Source of the DNA: Ariolimax columbianus
Lineage: Eukaryota; Mollusca; Gastropoda; Stylommatophora; Arionidae
DNA length: 64,000 bases
Direction: 5' to 3'
Assembly: GCA_036924085.1 (NCBI GenBank)
Contig: JAVGWX010000002.1
Span: 89,692,441-89,756,440, forward strand
Shown: positions 11,461 through 22,420 of the stretch, in pieces
Layout: every line of letters begins with the position of its first letter
How positions within the stretch are numbered: the stretch's first letter is position 1
The notes under the pieces: model-generated
The model's database searches: none
What the model saw: only the letters and a program-made list of their open reading frames with translations
What the model was told of the DNA's origin: nothing
Program-made: the position numbers and the translations under genes

Positions 11461-12645
11461 AACCCGCATTCCTTTCTCCATAATCCGTTCCACCCTTTCT
11501 CCAAACTTAGAAGTAAACAAAAACAAGCTAATTGCTAATAACATGAAGAATAAAATGATATCAAAGTTCAAGATTTAATAAAAGACTTTAAAATCCACTC
11601 ATCATGTAATAAGAAAATCATGAATAACCAATTAATTGAAAGGCTTCAAGAACTGAGACATGCCATTCAAAACAACTGCACTTCAGGTTATTAGACAATG
11701 GTCCTGTTTTATTTGCGATAAAAACAACAGGCCCAATTGGGAATTTTCATGAAAGATTAACTGGGATGATGTCTTCGGGAACCAACCTGCTACTGTACTT
11801 TGTTTTCAAGTTCACAAAGGTAGGAAATCCTTATTCGCAAACGTTGGAAATCCTTATTCACAGAAGTATGAAATCCTTTTTCTCAGATGTAGAAAATCAT
11901 TATTCACAAAGGTATGACATTTTATTCTCATAGGTAGACAATTGTTATTCACAAAGGTATGACATCCTTATTCACACAGGTATACAATCCTTATTCACAA
12001 AGGTAAGGAAATCCTTATTCACAAAGATAGGTTGTAATGATAAGCAGCAGCACTTTTTCGCTTCCAAATATGCAATTATAAAAGCATTTGCTGCTTTTGA
12101 TATTCAAAGATGAGGCACATTTTAAAAGAAATAAACAGTCATTTTCTGAAATGTTCACTCCTCGCTTGACATAATATAACAATTTTTATTCACTTATATC
12201 TGTTTTCATCGACTCTTCTTCTTCCTTCTTTTGTCCTGCTGTTCCTGCCTTGCCATAATACAGATAGGAGGTTTGCGTAGACTTCTGGTTTGTAATTATT
12301 GCGAGGCTTGCACTGCAGACAAATTTGAACATTTGGAGTTTTTTCATTGATTCACTTTATCCATCGTCGCCGTGGTCGAACTCTTGATCGTAGCATTGAC
12401 ATCTTCAAGCAACATGACTTCCCTGCAGGTTGATATTACTGCATGTTTGTAAAATGTCCAAAACCACTTTATTTTTTATGTATCAATTAAGTAATTAACC
12501 AATGTAGTTCCTATCATTTTCCTCATCCGTGTTGTCGCGAATGTTAATTTGGGGAGAAAGGAATGCGGGTTGCTGTTGTTGTCGAATGTCCACGTTGAGC
12601 TGTTGTTGTCGAATGTCCACGTTGAGCTGTTGTTGTTGCTGCACT
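11412..12645. mobile_element. Inverted-repeat (foldback-like) structure
   Basis: The left arm 11412-11479 (last array units plus agcaacccgcattcctttct) is matched in inverted orientation by 12553-12620, with about five mismatches by eye. The arms enclose about 1.07 kb of AT-rich, non-array DNA. Foldback elements have inverted ends built of tandem repeats, which is why I raise that class; no transposase is visible and the right arm is only 2-3 units long. A simple inverted duplication is an alternative. Confidence 0.55.
11815..12030. repeat. Degenerate ~24-bp tandem repeat
   Basis: Units like atccttattcacaaaggtat recur about nine times with heavy decay, inside the spacer of the inverted-repeat structure. 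Confidence 0.75.
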
Positions 12646-12689
12646 TCATACACATTGCATCTCCCAGATCTGGTTCTCACCTTAGGGGG

Positions 12690-13250
12690 ACTCCTCTGTG
12701 GTCTCAAGGTAAGGTGTTCGCCTCTGGTGGGGGGGGGGGGGCAACTCAGTGGTCTCAAAGTAAGGTGTTCGCCTTGGGGCCTCAGTGGTCTCCAGGTAAG
12801 GTGTCCGCCTCTGGTTGGGGGGGGGGGGGTGGGGCTCAGTGGTCTCACGGTAAGGTGTTCGCCTCTGGTGGGGGGGGGGGGGACTCAGTGGTCTCCAGGT
12901 AAGGTGTCCGCCTCTGGTTGGCGGGGGGGGGGGGGCTCAGTGGTTTCAAGGTAAGGTGTTCGCCTAGGGTGGGGGGGGGGGCTTACTGGTCTCAAGGTAA
13001 GGTGTTCGCCTCTGGTTGGGGGGGGGGGGTGGCTCAGTGGTCTCAAAGTAAGGTGTTCGCTTAGGGTGGGGGGGGGGGGGGGCTAGTGGTCTCAAGGTAA
13101 GGTGTTCGCCTCTGGTTGGGTGGGGGGGGGGGGGCTCAGTGGTCTCAAGTTAAGGTGTTCGCCTCTGGTTGGGTTGGGGGCGGGGGGGGGGCTCAGTGGT
13201 CTCAAGGTAAGGTGTTCTCATAGGGTTGGGGGACTCAGTGATTTCAAGGT
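12690..13250. repeat. G-rich minisatellite resembling a tRNA-SINE head
   Basis: About twelve units of roughly 45 bp, each a poly-G run followed by ctcagtggtctcaaggtaag and gtgttcgcctctggt. The G-run length varies from unit to unit. The non-G part resembles the A-box half of the tRNA-like SINE at 40388 (gggactcagtggtcttgagg). Poly-G tracts of 9-15 are prone to quadruplex formation and to sequencing error. Confidence 0.85.
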
Positions 13251-13854
13251 ACATAAATTTATGTCTCAAATTTCCATCTCAGATATGACAGGTGAGCTCC
13301 GGATGCAACTCCCTATGCAGCTTTATCCATGTGATCTGTTGTTTGTCGAGATCTGTTTCGATGCGACGCTTTCCACGACTGCCTTTGATGGTTTTTTTGT
13401 TGTAGGAAACTCAATATAGACTAGTCTCAATTTTTTAAATTGGTATCTTTACATTATGTTTCTTTAATCGCTGGTCTGTTTGTCTCACTCAGTTTCTGCT
13501 TCTTTTGCTTCAGGGGCCCGGGGGTGGGGGTGGGGGTGCTAAAGATGTTACGATTTCTTACGATTACAAGTTCTTGTTTTCTCCTTCATATAATATTATC
13601 TTCAATTGATATATGCTTCCATTCTTCTATGATTTGCTATTTCAAGTTCAGCAAATGTGATGTTCGTTGTGACTTGATGAAGACCTTTTAGTTGTAACGT
13701 AGGTTTGTTGCTTTCTTAGTTTCAGCGCGGTATCTCACAATATCTATTTTTGTTTTCAGGAACTTTATTTTCAGAGTGCCGCCACATCCTCGCCTTATTT
13801 TGTATACATCAAGTGTAACCGCGGGATAATTGTTTTAAAGTGACACTTTTCCCA
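13251..13854. other. No supported feature
   Basis: Mostly AT-rich sequence with one GT/G-rich patch (13515-13540). Short ORFs show no recognisable domain. Confidence 0.5.
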
Positions 13855-13975
13855 GGTGGTTTGTTGATAGCAGCCATAGATGGCGCCTAACTAGCTGCGG
13901 GTCTACTCAGCTCTATTAAAATAGATACTCTGCAGTCTTCTAAACTAGCATGAAGATGTTAATTTAAGTTAAAGT
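13855..13975 (+). mobile_element. SINE family E copy (internally deleted)
   Basis: Shares ggtggtttgttgatagcagc, atggcgcctaactagctgcg and tctgcagtcttctaaacta with the fuller copy at 40632-40818, then a decayed gttaa-type tail. The middle part (gactcacacatcggttaa) is missing here. Confidence 0.65.
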
Positions 13976-14345
13976 GGGAGGAAAAGGATCAACTCTGCTG
14001 AAATATTTCATCTCCGACGACACTATACTACCTTTACAATCCTTTCTGCCTTTTTTGTGTCCCACTCCAGGCTAATGCAGTAACTCCCCCCCCCCCCCAC
14101 CCCCTCCTCCGTTTGGTCTAGCCAATCTGCCATGAGGAATGAGACGCCACTGGCACGTCGCGAAAATGCCTCAAACTCTCGACAAGTGCACCGACTCGCG
14201 AGCTGCGTAAACAAACAACGGTCTGGAGCTCGCGAATGGCTCTGACCGAATCTTGTCTATCCGAGTGCCATCCAAGCTTGTTTCTTTGCGCGTGGGTTGC
14301 TCCATGGATATCAGCATTAGAGGTACGGGTTAGAATTCCTCTACC
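13976..14345. other. No supported feature; poly-C tract at 14086-14105
   Basis: Contains a C-homopolymer and unassigned sequence. I see no coding or repeat-family match within the window. Confidence 0.4.
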
Positions 14346-14359
14346 GTGTTTGGGACACA

Positions 14360-14450
14360 GAAAGAGAGAGAGAGAGAGAGAGAGAGAGTGATAGAGAGAG
14401 TGTAGGGAGATATATGGATAGAGAGTGAGAGAGAGACAGAGAGAGGCGGC
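14360..14450. repeat. (GA)n microsatellite
   Basis: Imperfect GA dinucleotide repeats, interrupted by a tagggagatatatgg stretch. Confidence 0.9.
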
Positions 14451-14696
14451 GAGTATCAATATTGCTGCTCTGTCCCCCATTTTCAGTGATGAGGAACGTT
14501 CTCCCAAATGTTGGCAATATACGCCTCACGGATATTAAAAGAGTAGAAGCTGACACTATTCTTCCCAAATGCTGCACCTGGGCCTTGTGTATCACAAGGA
14601 CAAGAATAGCACCACTGCCCTACAGAGAGCATGTCGTAAGAGGCGACTATGTGACATGGCATAACACCAGGCATAGTTAGGTAGTTAGTAAAGAGT

Positions 14697-14795
14697 AGCA
14701 TAGATGGCGCCTAACATGATGCGAGTCTACTTTGCTCTAGTGTTTGAGTCTAAGATGGACTCGCACATCGGTTAACCAACCTCCGCGGCACTTGT
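14697..14795 (+). mobile_element. SINE family E fragment
   Basis: Contains atagatggcgcctaacatga, gcgagtctac, gactcgcacatcggttaacc, matching the core of the 40.6-kb copy. The LINE-like 3' tail is absent. Confidence 0.6.
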
Positions 14796-14809
14796 CCCAA
14801 CACAAAACA

Positions 14810-15200
14810 GTTATAAGTTTCTCGAGCCTAGCAGGAGCAGGAATTCTTCCTCCCAACTGTTTCCAGCAGACGCCAGAGATGAGACCTGCACACGGTCATC
14901 CTGCCAGTTTAGACTGCCGACTCTCCATCCAAGTACTATGTACATTCGTACAGCTTCACCTCCATGAAAGTGGGCATGGGCCACATCCGTTTTCTCAGAT
15001 CTGTGTGCTGCGGTGAGTCCGGAAGTACATGGACTGCTGTCATGTTTGTCAGACCACAGTAACAAAGGCTGGTAGTGCCTATTTTGAATTTGGTTTACAG
15101 GTGGTGTCTCATTCTGTTGTGACCAGTTTGGAGAAGTAGTAGTCTTTTCTGGACAGTTAGTAGCATCCGTCACCTGCGTGGTGTTTGTGATGCACCCTCC
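14810..15200 (-). pseudogene. LINE 3' relic: post-RNase H cysteine-rich domain
   Basis: Minus-strand frames give LQTGHNRMRHHL, TKFKIGTTSLCYCG and LRKRMWPMP, corresponding to the region after RNase H in the I-like LINE of this window (FRLRTGHNRLRYHLFNKLKI). A stop replaces one residue and a histidine/cysteine position is changed, so this is dead. It is a different, more diverged subfamily from the 4-8 kb element. Confidence 0.65.
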
Positions 15201-15241
15201 CCCCCCCCCCCTTTCCACATATAATTTGAATTGTCCTTATA

Positions 15242-15475
15242 TTAAGGAGAGATTCCGAAGTCGTCGGCCTCGTGATCAGGTGGTGTTGGTTCGACTCCAG
15301 ACTCCACCGTCTTTTTCACGGGTGCTTGATGTGGAATCCCCTGCATCTCGTAGATGCCCGCTAGTCGTCTTGTCCTTGACTTGCCACTGGGGTCAGACGG
15401 CTCGAGACGAGAGAGTGGTGGTAAAAAGTTAATCCTTACTAACAATAGCGCTAGCAAATAAATTATCCCATCATC
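15242..15475 (+). mobile_element. tRNA-derived SINE-like fragment
   Basis: A B-box-like ggttcgactcc at 15292-15302 follows a tRNA-like half (gtcggcctcgtgatcagg). The body ends in a short AT-rich stretch (agcaaataaa). The A-box half is weak or missing. Confidence 0.45.
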
Positions 15476-15559
15476 GTCTGCGATGAACGGCGACCTTTAG
15501 GCTTTTGATTTTTCATAGTTGACCAGATATTCTATACATCAACTCATGATTACATGCAA

Positions 15560-16285
15560 CATATTGTTGTTGTTTTTGTTGTTATGAATGTCAACAATGC
15601 GTAGGTGTACTCTTTTTGTGCGGCCTGGATAGAACATTACCGTAAGTGGCGGGTTGCAGTAGCTCTCCTCACATTTGGAGCGTGACGATAAAGATAGACC
15701 GGGGTCCTCTAGGCAGGTATACTATGCTTGGCTTCATCTGCGTATCGCTCACTACTACGGGGATTACGTTGAACCACCATATCGTTAGCGAGACTGCCAA
15801 GATGAACAGTCCGTTTCCAAGGAGGACTGTCGGGAAGTCAAGGTGGTGGTCTTGGCCAGTACGTTGTACCTGACCCTGACTAACATGTCTGATCTGTATT
15901 TTGTACCTGACCCTGACTAACATGTCTGATCTGTATGTTGTGCCTGACCCTGACTAACATGTCTGATCTGTATGTTGTGCTTGACCCTGACTAACATGTC
16001 TGATCTGTATGTTGTGCCTGACCCTGACTAATATGTCTGATCTGTATGTTATGCCTGACCCTGACTAATATGTTTGATCTGTATGTTATGCCTGACCCTG
16101 AGTAACATGTCTGATCTGTACGTTGTGCCTGAACCTGACTAACATGTCTGATCTGTATGTTGTTACTGACCCTAACTAACATGTCTGATCTGTATGTTGT
16201 GCATGATCCTGACTAACATGTCTGATCTGTATGTTGTACCTGACCCCGACTAACATGTCTGATCAGTATGTTGTGCCTGCCCAGA
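15560..16285 (-). mobile_element. Family C dispersed element with expanded 37-bp array
   Basis: On the minus strand it runs array - core (gccaagcatag, cgctaacgatatgg) - degenerate hairpin - tail (gacattcataacaacaaaaa). The array at 15860-16285 has about 11-12 units of cctgaccctgactaacatgt plus ctgatctgtatgttgtg. The core matches copies at 26.4, 38.8, 44.3, 53.7 and 63.3 kb. No ORF; non-autonomous. Confidence 0.8.
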
Positions 16286-16369
16286 CGTTATTTTTCCTAC
16301 CTAATAAACAGTTGAAAATACAATTTAAATCAAGTATAGTGTTACAACAAGTAAACACAATAGCTCATT

Positions 16370-17125
16370 CAGAAGAGTATTTAGCACCATATACCAAATA
16401 TATGCAGCGAGGCGTATATAGTAGTTCTGAGGAAATGAGAAAGAAAAATCAAAATAAAGAGTGGATAACATGACAGATTATAGAATAGGAAAAGAAAGTT
16501 TAAAAAAAAGAGGTTTTCTCAGAAGCAAAACGTGAAATAGTTATTGCTCCTGAAATATACACCGAAGCCAAATAAGAATTAAGACAGAGCATCAAAAGAG
16601 ACAGGACAACATGTATCGGTGATTGACAAGAAGGGCAAGCGAAGCTGCAGAAAAAGGAAATGTGAAAGAGTTGTACAACGAAAACACAGAAAAACTAACA
16701 GACACATATGAGCAAGTAAATAGCTTTTTTAAAGATAAGTAAGGAAATTTGATTAGCAACATAAATGAGCAAATATAGAAATAAGTAGAACATTTGAAAG
16801 AACTTTTAGAAAGACCAGCCCCACAAGATTCCACAGACATTCAGTCGGCAGGGAATATCTGCAGCAGTGTACAAATTATAGCTGAATAATGTTATTATTA
16901 GTGCTGGGAAAATATTGAATAGCATCATAATAGAGAGATTAAAAATGGCCGTAGATAAACAGAGGAGAGAAGGAGAGACATGATTTCGGCAACAGATCAT
17001 GTGTGTACGAGATAGCTACAAGAATAATAATAGTTAAACAAAGTGTGGAATAGAAATCACTTTCATATCAGGACCACATATTATTTAAAGGCATTTGATA
17101 GTTTGGGTAAGTGAATCATGTTAGA
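16370..17125 (+). pseudogene. LINE reverse transcriptase relic, many stops
   Basis: Across frames I read EAAEKGNVKELY-like sequence, FKDK, ERLKMAVDKQRREGET (the position of the usual EQAGFR motif) and YLKAFDSLG (RT motif A region). The order linker-RT fits a LINE of the mollusc endonuclease-reverse transcriptase type. There are many stops and shifts and no intact catalytic block. Confidence 0.6.
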
Positions 17126-17239
17126 AGTTATTCATGCACTGCGGAGTAATCACGGAATTCACTTACATAGTTAATATAACGTATGACAGTATTACATGTG
17201 GAGTTATGTGGAGGTCAGCTTCCAGGCACTTTCAGATGA

Positions 17240-17475
17240 AGAATTTGTGTAGTGATGGATTTAGCTTGGCTTCATTCGTTATCAATCTCCGGCTACCAAA
17301 CCCTGGAAGGGCTTAAGTAGCAGAATGTAGTCCAGAGAACGGAATGCGTTGTGTCGTAGTTTAGAGCTTGACTGTGATATTTGCACCTTACGGTCCAACA
17401 CATCCGACTTCAGCAAGCAGTTTTTGAGTACCGGGTTAGCATTCCCTCTTCGATCCCTTCTCCTTAGCACCATTT
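17240..17475 (+). mobile_element. Family A dispersed repeat, truncated
   Basis: Begins near ggcttcattcgttatcaatc and carries accaaaccctggaagggctt, agtagcagaatgtagtccag, gttgtgtcgtagttta, the cacatccgacttcagc block and gatcccttctccttag, then stops. It pairs in inverted orientation with 18062-18420. Confidence 0.75.
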
Positions 17476-17489
17476 ATTTTTGTCTCTGG

Positions 17490-18060
17490 TTTTTGGTTAG
17501 ATGATGAAGTTGAGTTCCCGTGCTAGCAGGTTGTATGCAATGAATCTCAAGTGTATTTTATCTCTTGCCGTAATTGTGCAATCTAAGAGGATTTTTTCAG
17601 TCGATCTCCTGTTATTATCCACCCCCTTAAAGCGTTTTCTACCTCTTGAACGACTGCCTTTTACAATAAACTCCAGTCTGGTCGTCAGCAAGGAGGTATG
17701 CCTTGTTATATGACCAAAATAACATAACTGTCTAACCCTGATTTCGGACATTAATTCTCTTTTCACCCCCAACTTTTTCAATATCTCCAAATTTGTTTTC
17801 TTCTTTCCAAGAAAAGCGACTCAATCTTCTAAATACCCTCATTTCGAAGGCTTCAATACTCTTTTCCAACATGTTTTCATTGACCATGTTTCTGCGCCGT
17901 AAAATAGTGACGAGTATACATAACACCTGGCAATTTTCATTTTAAATTCTGATTTATTAGTTTAGTATGTGTCGCATGTTGTGGAATACCATCTTAGCCA
18001 TACCTATTCTCTTTCTAATTTCTTTTTCACAGCTGACTTCTAACTTTATTATATGACCTA
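17490..18060 (-). pseudogene. RTE-like LINE C-terminal relic
   Basis: Minus-strand frames give SIEAFEMRVFRRLSRFSWK, then LEILKKLGVKRELMSEIRVR, QLCYFGHITRHTSL, KGSRSRGRKRFKGVDNN and CTITARDKIHLRF. This order (YGAETW, FEMR-RR, FGHI-R, RGR) is the region C-terminal to RT in RTE-type LINEs. Frames are shifted between blocks. A second copy of the same subfamily lies at 34.1 kb on the plus strand. Confidence 0.75.
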
Positions 18061-18061
18061 G

Positions 18062-18420
18062 ATGGGATCAAGATGCTGAGCAGCGCATGAGCTGCAGGGG
18101 TCAGCGACCCATAGCTGATTGCTAGCGTCAGGGCCAGTGAAACTGAGCTGCCAAGACCCTTCTACACCTCCACGCGGTGATCCTGGATGATTCTGGCTAA
18201 GGAGAAGAGATCGAAGAGGGAATGCTGACCCGGTACTCAAAAAGTGCTTGCTGAAGTCGGATGTGTTGGACCGAAAGGTGCAAATATCGCAGTCAAGGTG
18301 TAAACTACGACACAACGCATTTCGTTCTCTGGACTACATTCTGCTACTTAAGTTCTTTCAGGGTTTGGTAGCCGGAGATTGAGAACTAACGAAGCCAAGC
18401 CAAGCCATATGACCTAGATA
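18062..18420 (-). mobile_element. Family A dispersed repeat, near full length
   Basis: Reverse complement of the family A consensus: gggatcaagatgctgagcag, tgctagcgtcagggccagtg, acacctccacgcggtgatcc, tgctgaagtcggatgtgttg and ggtttggtagccggagattg. Both ends are present. Confidence 0.8.
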
Positions 18421-18779
18421 GAATATCTCTGTACCTGTTCAAGTAGTTAATCTTTTATTTTTATCTGCATACATGGTTCCATGTCATTTTTCCCAATTAT
18501 CATAGTCTTTGTTTTCTTGATGTTTATGTCTAATCCAAAATCTAGACTTATTGTATACTTTGTTGCCACAAGGTCCACTAATTCTTGTCATTGGAAGAGT
18601 GGCAATGAACAATCTAAGATTATGAAGACAACGTCAAACAAAAGAAGTTGATTTCAATTCGATTCGATGATATAGCATTTCTCTTTACAAGGCTCGTCTA
18701 TTCCATAATCTCAGTCATATGTGAAGTAAACAATGTATACTTAATGCCATGCATTAGAAATTTGGACACATAATACGAA
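18421..18779. other. No supported feature
   Basis: AT-rich intergenic sequence without a recognised motif; may contain upstream LINE decay. Confidence 0.4.
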
Positions 18780-19385
18780 TAATCTGCAATGTTAGGTATG
18801 ATAAAAAGAAATATTAAACGTAGGGGCATGGAAGTGATAGTCCAACTGTATAAAGCATTAGTTAGACCTAGATTGGAGTACTGTGTGCAGATGTGGAGTC
18901 CTTATCATTGTGGGGATTTAAACATGCTGGATAGGATACAAAGAAGAGACACAATACTGTTAGTTGGATTGCAAAACTATATTTGTCAGGAAAGACTCAG
19001 AAAAACCAGCACAGAGTGTCTAGAAAAGAGAAGAATTAAAGTAATATAATACAGGTTTATAAGACAATCAAGGGAAAGAATCAATTCGATTATTACACAT
19101 CTTTTCGAAGTACAGCCGCCAATAAGAGGGAACGCCACAAATTAAATAAATGTCCAGATTAAATAACAGGACATATCTTTTTAGTCAGAGAGGGGTAAAT
19201 ACTTTGAATGCATTGCAGCAGGAAATAGTGGTGTCATGGTCAATTAATTCATTGAAGAATAGATTGGATGCACCTAGTTATTTTGGGATCAAGTGAATGT
19301 AAAATATACTGTTTGTATACAGATTCTGCAGAGTCTTATAAACCAGTAGAAAGACGTTAAGTTAAGTTAAGAAGAAAACAGATTA
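18780..19385 (+). pseudogene. CR1-like LINE C-terminal relic with (TTAAG)n-type tail
   Basis: An 86-residue frame from 18789 gives LGMIKRNIKRR, LYKALVRPRLEYCVQMWSPY, LDRIQRRDT and LEKRRIKV, the conserved end of CR1-type RT proteins. It frameshifts and continues as decayed sequence to 19300. The 3' end has gtatacagattctgcagagt, cttataaaccagtagaaaga and cgttaagttaagttaag. This tail is shared with SINE family E. Confidence 0.8.
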
Positions 19386-19535
19386 TGACCACAATAATAG
19401 TTGTCCATCCCAGGCAAGGACGGTGACAGCATCAGATATGTCACCTCAGATGTGGCCACGTGCAGCCCCATGCAGCCCCATGCCAGCGCGACAGACACTA
19501 ACTAACTAGGGACATATGTTAACAGTATTAGGAAT
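19386..19535. other. No supported feature; short tandem tgcagcccca duplication
   Basis: A 10-bp motif is duplicated at about 19460-19485. Nothing else seen. Confidence 0.4.
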
Positions 19536-20123
19536 TTGGTCGTTTTGCACTGTGTCATTTCGTGCAGTTGGCCTTATCTGCGTGGCAGTGATGACTCTCT
19601 CGTTACCGATCAGATCATCGGGTGCGACGGCATTGAGTCCCAGACTGCGCGGGTCGGAGCAAATAGCGTTCAGAAGAAGGCAACAATGAGGACACTATTC
19701 AGAGATGCTTTCAAAGAGGCGGTGCACCGTTTCCTATGTAATTCCCCTTCTCACGCCCCACACCAGTCCAACGCTTGCATGCCCTGAGCTCCCCATGTAA
19801 CAGCTGATTAGAAAATCGCTCATCCGGCATGTAAGCGATGTGCCTAGTCAATCTGATATATGCTCATTTCAGCAGTGAATAGATGCCCTACAGCTTCTCC
19901 CTGCTGAGGACTTCAGAGCTGGGCACTTTATCCTGCCCGCCGATTCAGATCAACCTGCAGTGCTATGTTACTTGGAGATGGTTGAGATTCCTGATATGTC
20001 CGCTAAAGACTGTCCATGTTTCATAAGCCTATAGAAGGGTGGTTAGCATCGCAGCACGATATGCCCTAATCTTGATGGCAAAACTGAATCCATGTATGTC
20101 CCAAAGATTTGCTCGCAGTCTTC
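19536..20123 (-). pseudogene. LINE C-terminal relic (RT-distal domain)
   Basis: Minus-strand frames give IKIRAYRAAMLTTLL, AYETWTVFSGHIR, QDKVPSSEVLSREKL, HIAYMPDERFSNQLLHGELR and ACKRWTGVGREKG. This is the conserved order ...LYGSETW / QDKVP...E / GHI-RMPD-RLPK / LYGEL / GKR of a common LINE C-terminus; the relic at 52.3 kb belongs to the same type. Stops and shifts are frequent. The I-like 3' fragment at 20138 inserted into or beside it. Confidence 0.7.
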
Positions 20124-20137
20124 CAAAGCTAGGGCGT
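20124..20137. repeat. Target-site duplication, left copy (14 bp)
   Basis: caaagctagggcgt, repeated exactly at 20525-20538, flanking the 5'-truncated LINE. Confidence 0.85.
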
Positions 20138-20524
20138 CAAAACGGCTTATCAAAGCCAGATACATGACCAAATGGGAAACCGAACATACTGGTTACACCA
20201 AAAACGATGCCTATTACCAGTTGAACCGAAGAGAGCAGGTCGTTGTCTTCAGACTTCGCACTGGCCACAACAGACTGAGGTACCACCTATTCAACAAATT
20301 GAAGATAGGGTGTACCGACGAATGCCCGTGCGGTACTGGTAAACTGACCGCTGAACATCTGCTGCAGAACTGCCCGACATACGAGGATTGGAGAGAGCAG
20401 ATGTGGCCATTACCAGTGGAACTGCAAGACAAGCTCTATGGCAGTGGCGAGAGCCTCAGGATGACCGCCGCTTTTTTCGAAAAAATAATGGTTACTGTCT
20501 GACTGCGTACGCAGAAGAAGAAGA
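20138..20524 (+). mobile_element. 5'-truncated I-like LINE copy (3' end only)
   Basis: Encodes the last ~125 residues of the 4-8 kb element's protein (from SKRLIKARYM to KIMVTV stop) in an open frame at 20092-20502. It retains the C-x-C...H-x4-C set and ends in a GAA repeat. Perfect 14-bp target-site duplications bound it, the signature of target-primed reverse transcription. The leading residues of the frame (before SKRLI) are flanking DNA. Close identity to the other two copies suggests recent activity. Confidence 0.9.
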
Positions 20525-20538
20525 CAAAGCTAGGGCGT
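20525..20538. repeat. Target-site duplication, right copy (14 bp)
   Basis: Exact copy of 20124-20137. Confidence 0.85.
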
Positions 20539-20639
20539 GTTTTGACCATGGTGTTGGGGACTTCAGAATCGAAAATTCCATATATCTAAAAAGCTATCTG
20601 CATATTTGTTTGGCTGAACCATATCACAAATGATGAAGT

Positions 20640-21735
20640 CAAATCCAAAGGCGCCTAACAGGCCGCGGGTATAACCTTGATTTCGTGTTATAGTCCATTG
20701 TGATTGTCACTAGGCCACCGATTGTGATTTTCCGTTCGTATTAAATAATTCGTTAATTGTGTGGTGCTTTTCTCTCCGATTATCCTGACATAATCATCGA
20801 CTATTTGAAATTATATTTCGGCTACAAAGGTTTCTTATTTTCACGTTCCAGTGCACACAGCTGAACTTCACGAGTTTAACGCCCTTCGCCTTACATACTG
20901 TCATTATCGGTATTAGTGTGGCCAGGTCAATAGTGGACGAACACATCACCTTGAAGAGATTGAACCCTGCCCGGTTAGGAACATGCGTATGACACATTGC
21001 TCACACGTTAAGAGACACCTTTAATCCTTGCGGCCCCCTTCCAAAGACAACCGAATACTTGGCTCCCAACAAGAAGTCCGCAGGGACCGGTTGACGCACT
21101 GACCAAGACACCACAAGGCCCCAGAGCTTGAATAATGGAAGTTCAATTAGAATTGCAGCTTAGATTGTCCTTTTTTGCTGCAGTTCGTGGTGATCGCAGT
21201 GCCACTGATACCTAGGTGAACAGTAAATTATTATTATTATTCAGAGCCAGCATGGCTCAAATGTATGCACTGCTGAAGAAAATCCAATTCATATGTGGGG
21301 TCAACCTTGCTCGAATGCGAAATGAGAGATTTCCCCAAAGAGACTTCTATAAAACGAATTGTTAGACGAAAGACGTTCATGGGGACATCTTAAAAATGCG
21401 ATTCAAAGACAGTCGGAATGAGTATGTTAAATAATGTTATATAAGCATTAACCACCTGGGAAAACCTGGCCAAATATCGTTCAGCGTGGAAATGTGGGTT
21501 TTACAAGGGATCAAATTCAGCGAGGGCCTCAATGTGCAGATAGGCAAAGAAAGACGAGTGATCAGATAGTAGAGGGGCGAGAAATCGGAGTAGCAACTGG
21601 AGACCATACTTGCCAGTCGTGTCATAGAACTGCCTTGCTCGTATTGGCTTGATCTGTGTACTCACGAACCCGAGGATGTAGTATGGCACAGAATGATGAT
21701 GGCGATCCTCATCAACGTGGATAGGCACTATTATT
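20640..21735. other. Mostly unassigned; SINE E scrap and TTA microsatellite
   Basis: aggcgcctaacaggccgcgg at 20650 recalls family E. A (TTA) run at about 21226-21241 could be a retroposon tail for an unrecognised element upstream. The rest shows nothing I can support. Confidence 0.35.
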
Positions 21736-21739
21736 GTAA

Positions 21740-22420
21740 TTTTTATGTATGTATGTGTGTGCGTGTGGGTGAGTAGGTGGGGGAGAGTGTGGTTGGTGGG
21801 TGTGAATGTGTCTGTAAGTGTGTCTGTCTGTGTATGTAGGAACGTATGCACGTATGTGTGTGTGTGTGTGTGGGGGTGTGTATGTATGTATGCATGTATG
21901 TATGTATGTTTGTATGCATGTATGTATGTTTGCATGTATAAATGTATGTATGCATATATGTATGTATGCATGTGTTTATGTATGTATGTATGTTTGTATG
22001 TATACATGTATGTATGTATGCATGTATGTATGTTTGCATGTATAAATGTATGTATGCATGTATTTATGTATGCATGTGTGTATGTATGTATGTATGTTTG
22101 TATGTATACATGTATGTACGTATCCATGTATGTATATATACATGTATGTATGTATGTATGCATGTATGTATGTATGCATGTATGCTTGCATGCATGCCTG
22201 CACGTGTGTATGCGTGTATGCGTGTGTGTGTATGTTTGTATACGTGTGTGTATGTGTGTGTATGCGTGTGTGTATGTGTGTATGCCTGTGTGTGTGTGCG
22301 TGTGGGGGTGTGGTTGAGTGTGCGTGTTCGTTTGCGCGCATGCGTGGGTGTGTGTATTCATGTATGTGTGTATTTATGTATTTATGTGTGTATGTATGTT
22401 CGCCCACCTGCCCGCTCGTC
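21740..22420. repeat. (TATG)n / (TG)n microsatellite tract
   Basis: Long tract of TATG units with interspersed catg, with two near-identical modules (about 21900-21990 and 22020-22110). The Cys/Tyr/Val- or His/Thr-rich ORFs in it are repeat artefacts. Confidence 0.95.

Noticed and set aside
15860..16285. CRISPR-like direct repeats (37 bp here, 38 bp at 44.5-45.4 kb)
   Set aside because: Units abut with no unique spacers, the genome is eukaryotic, and no cas-like gene is present.
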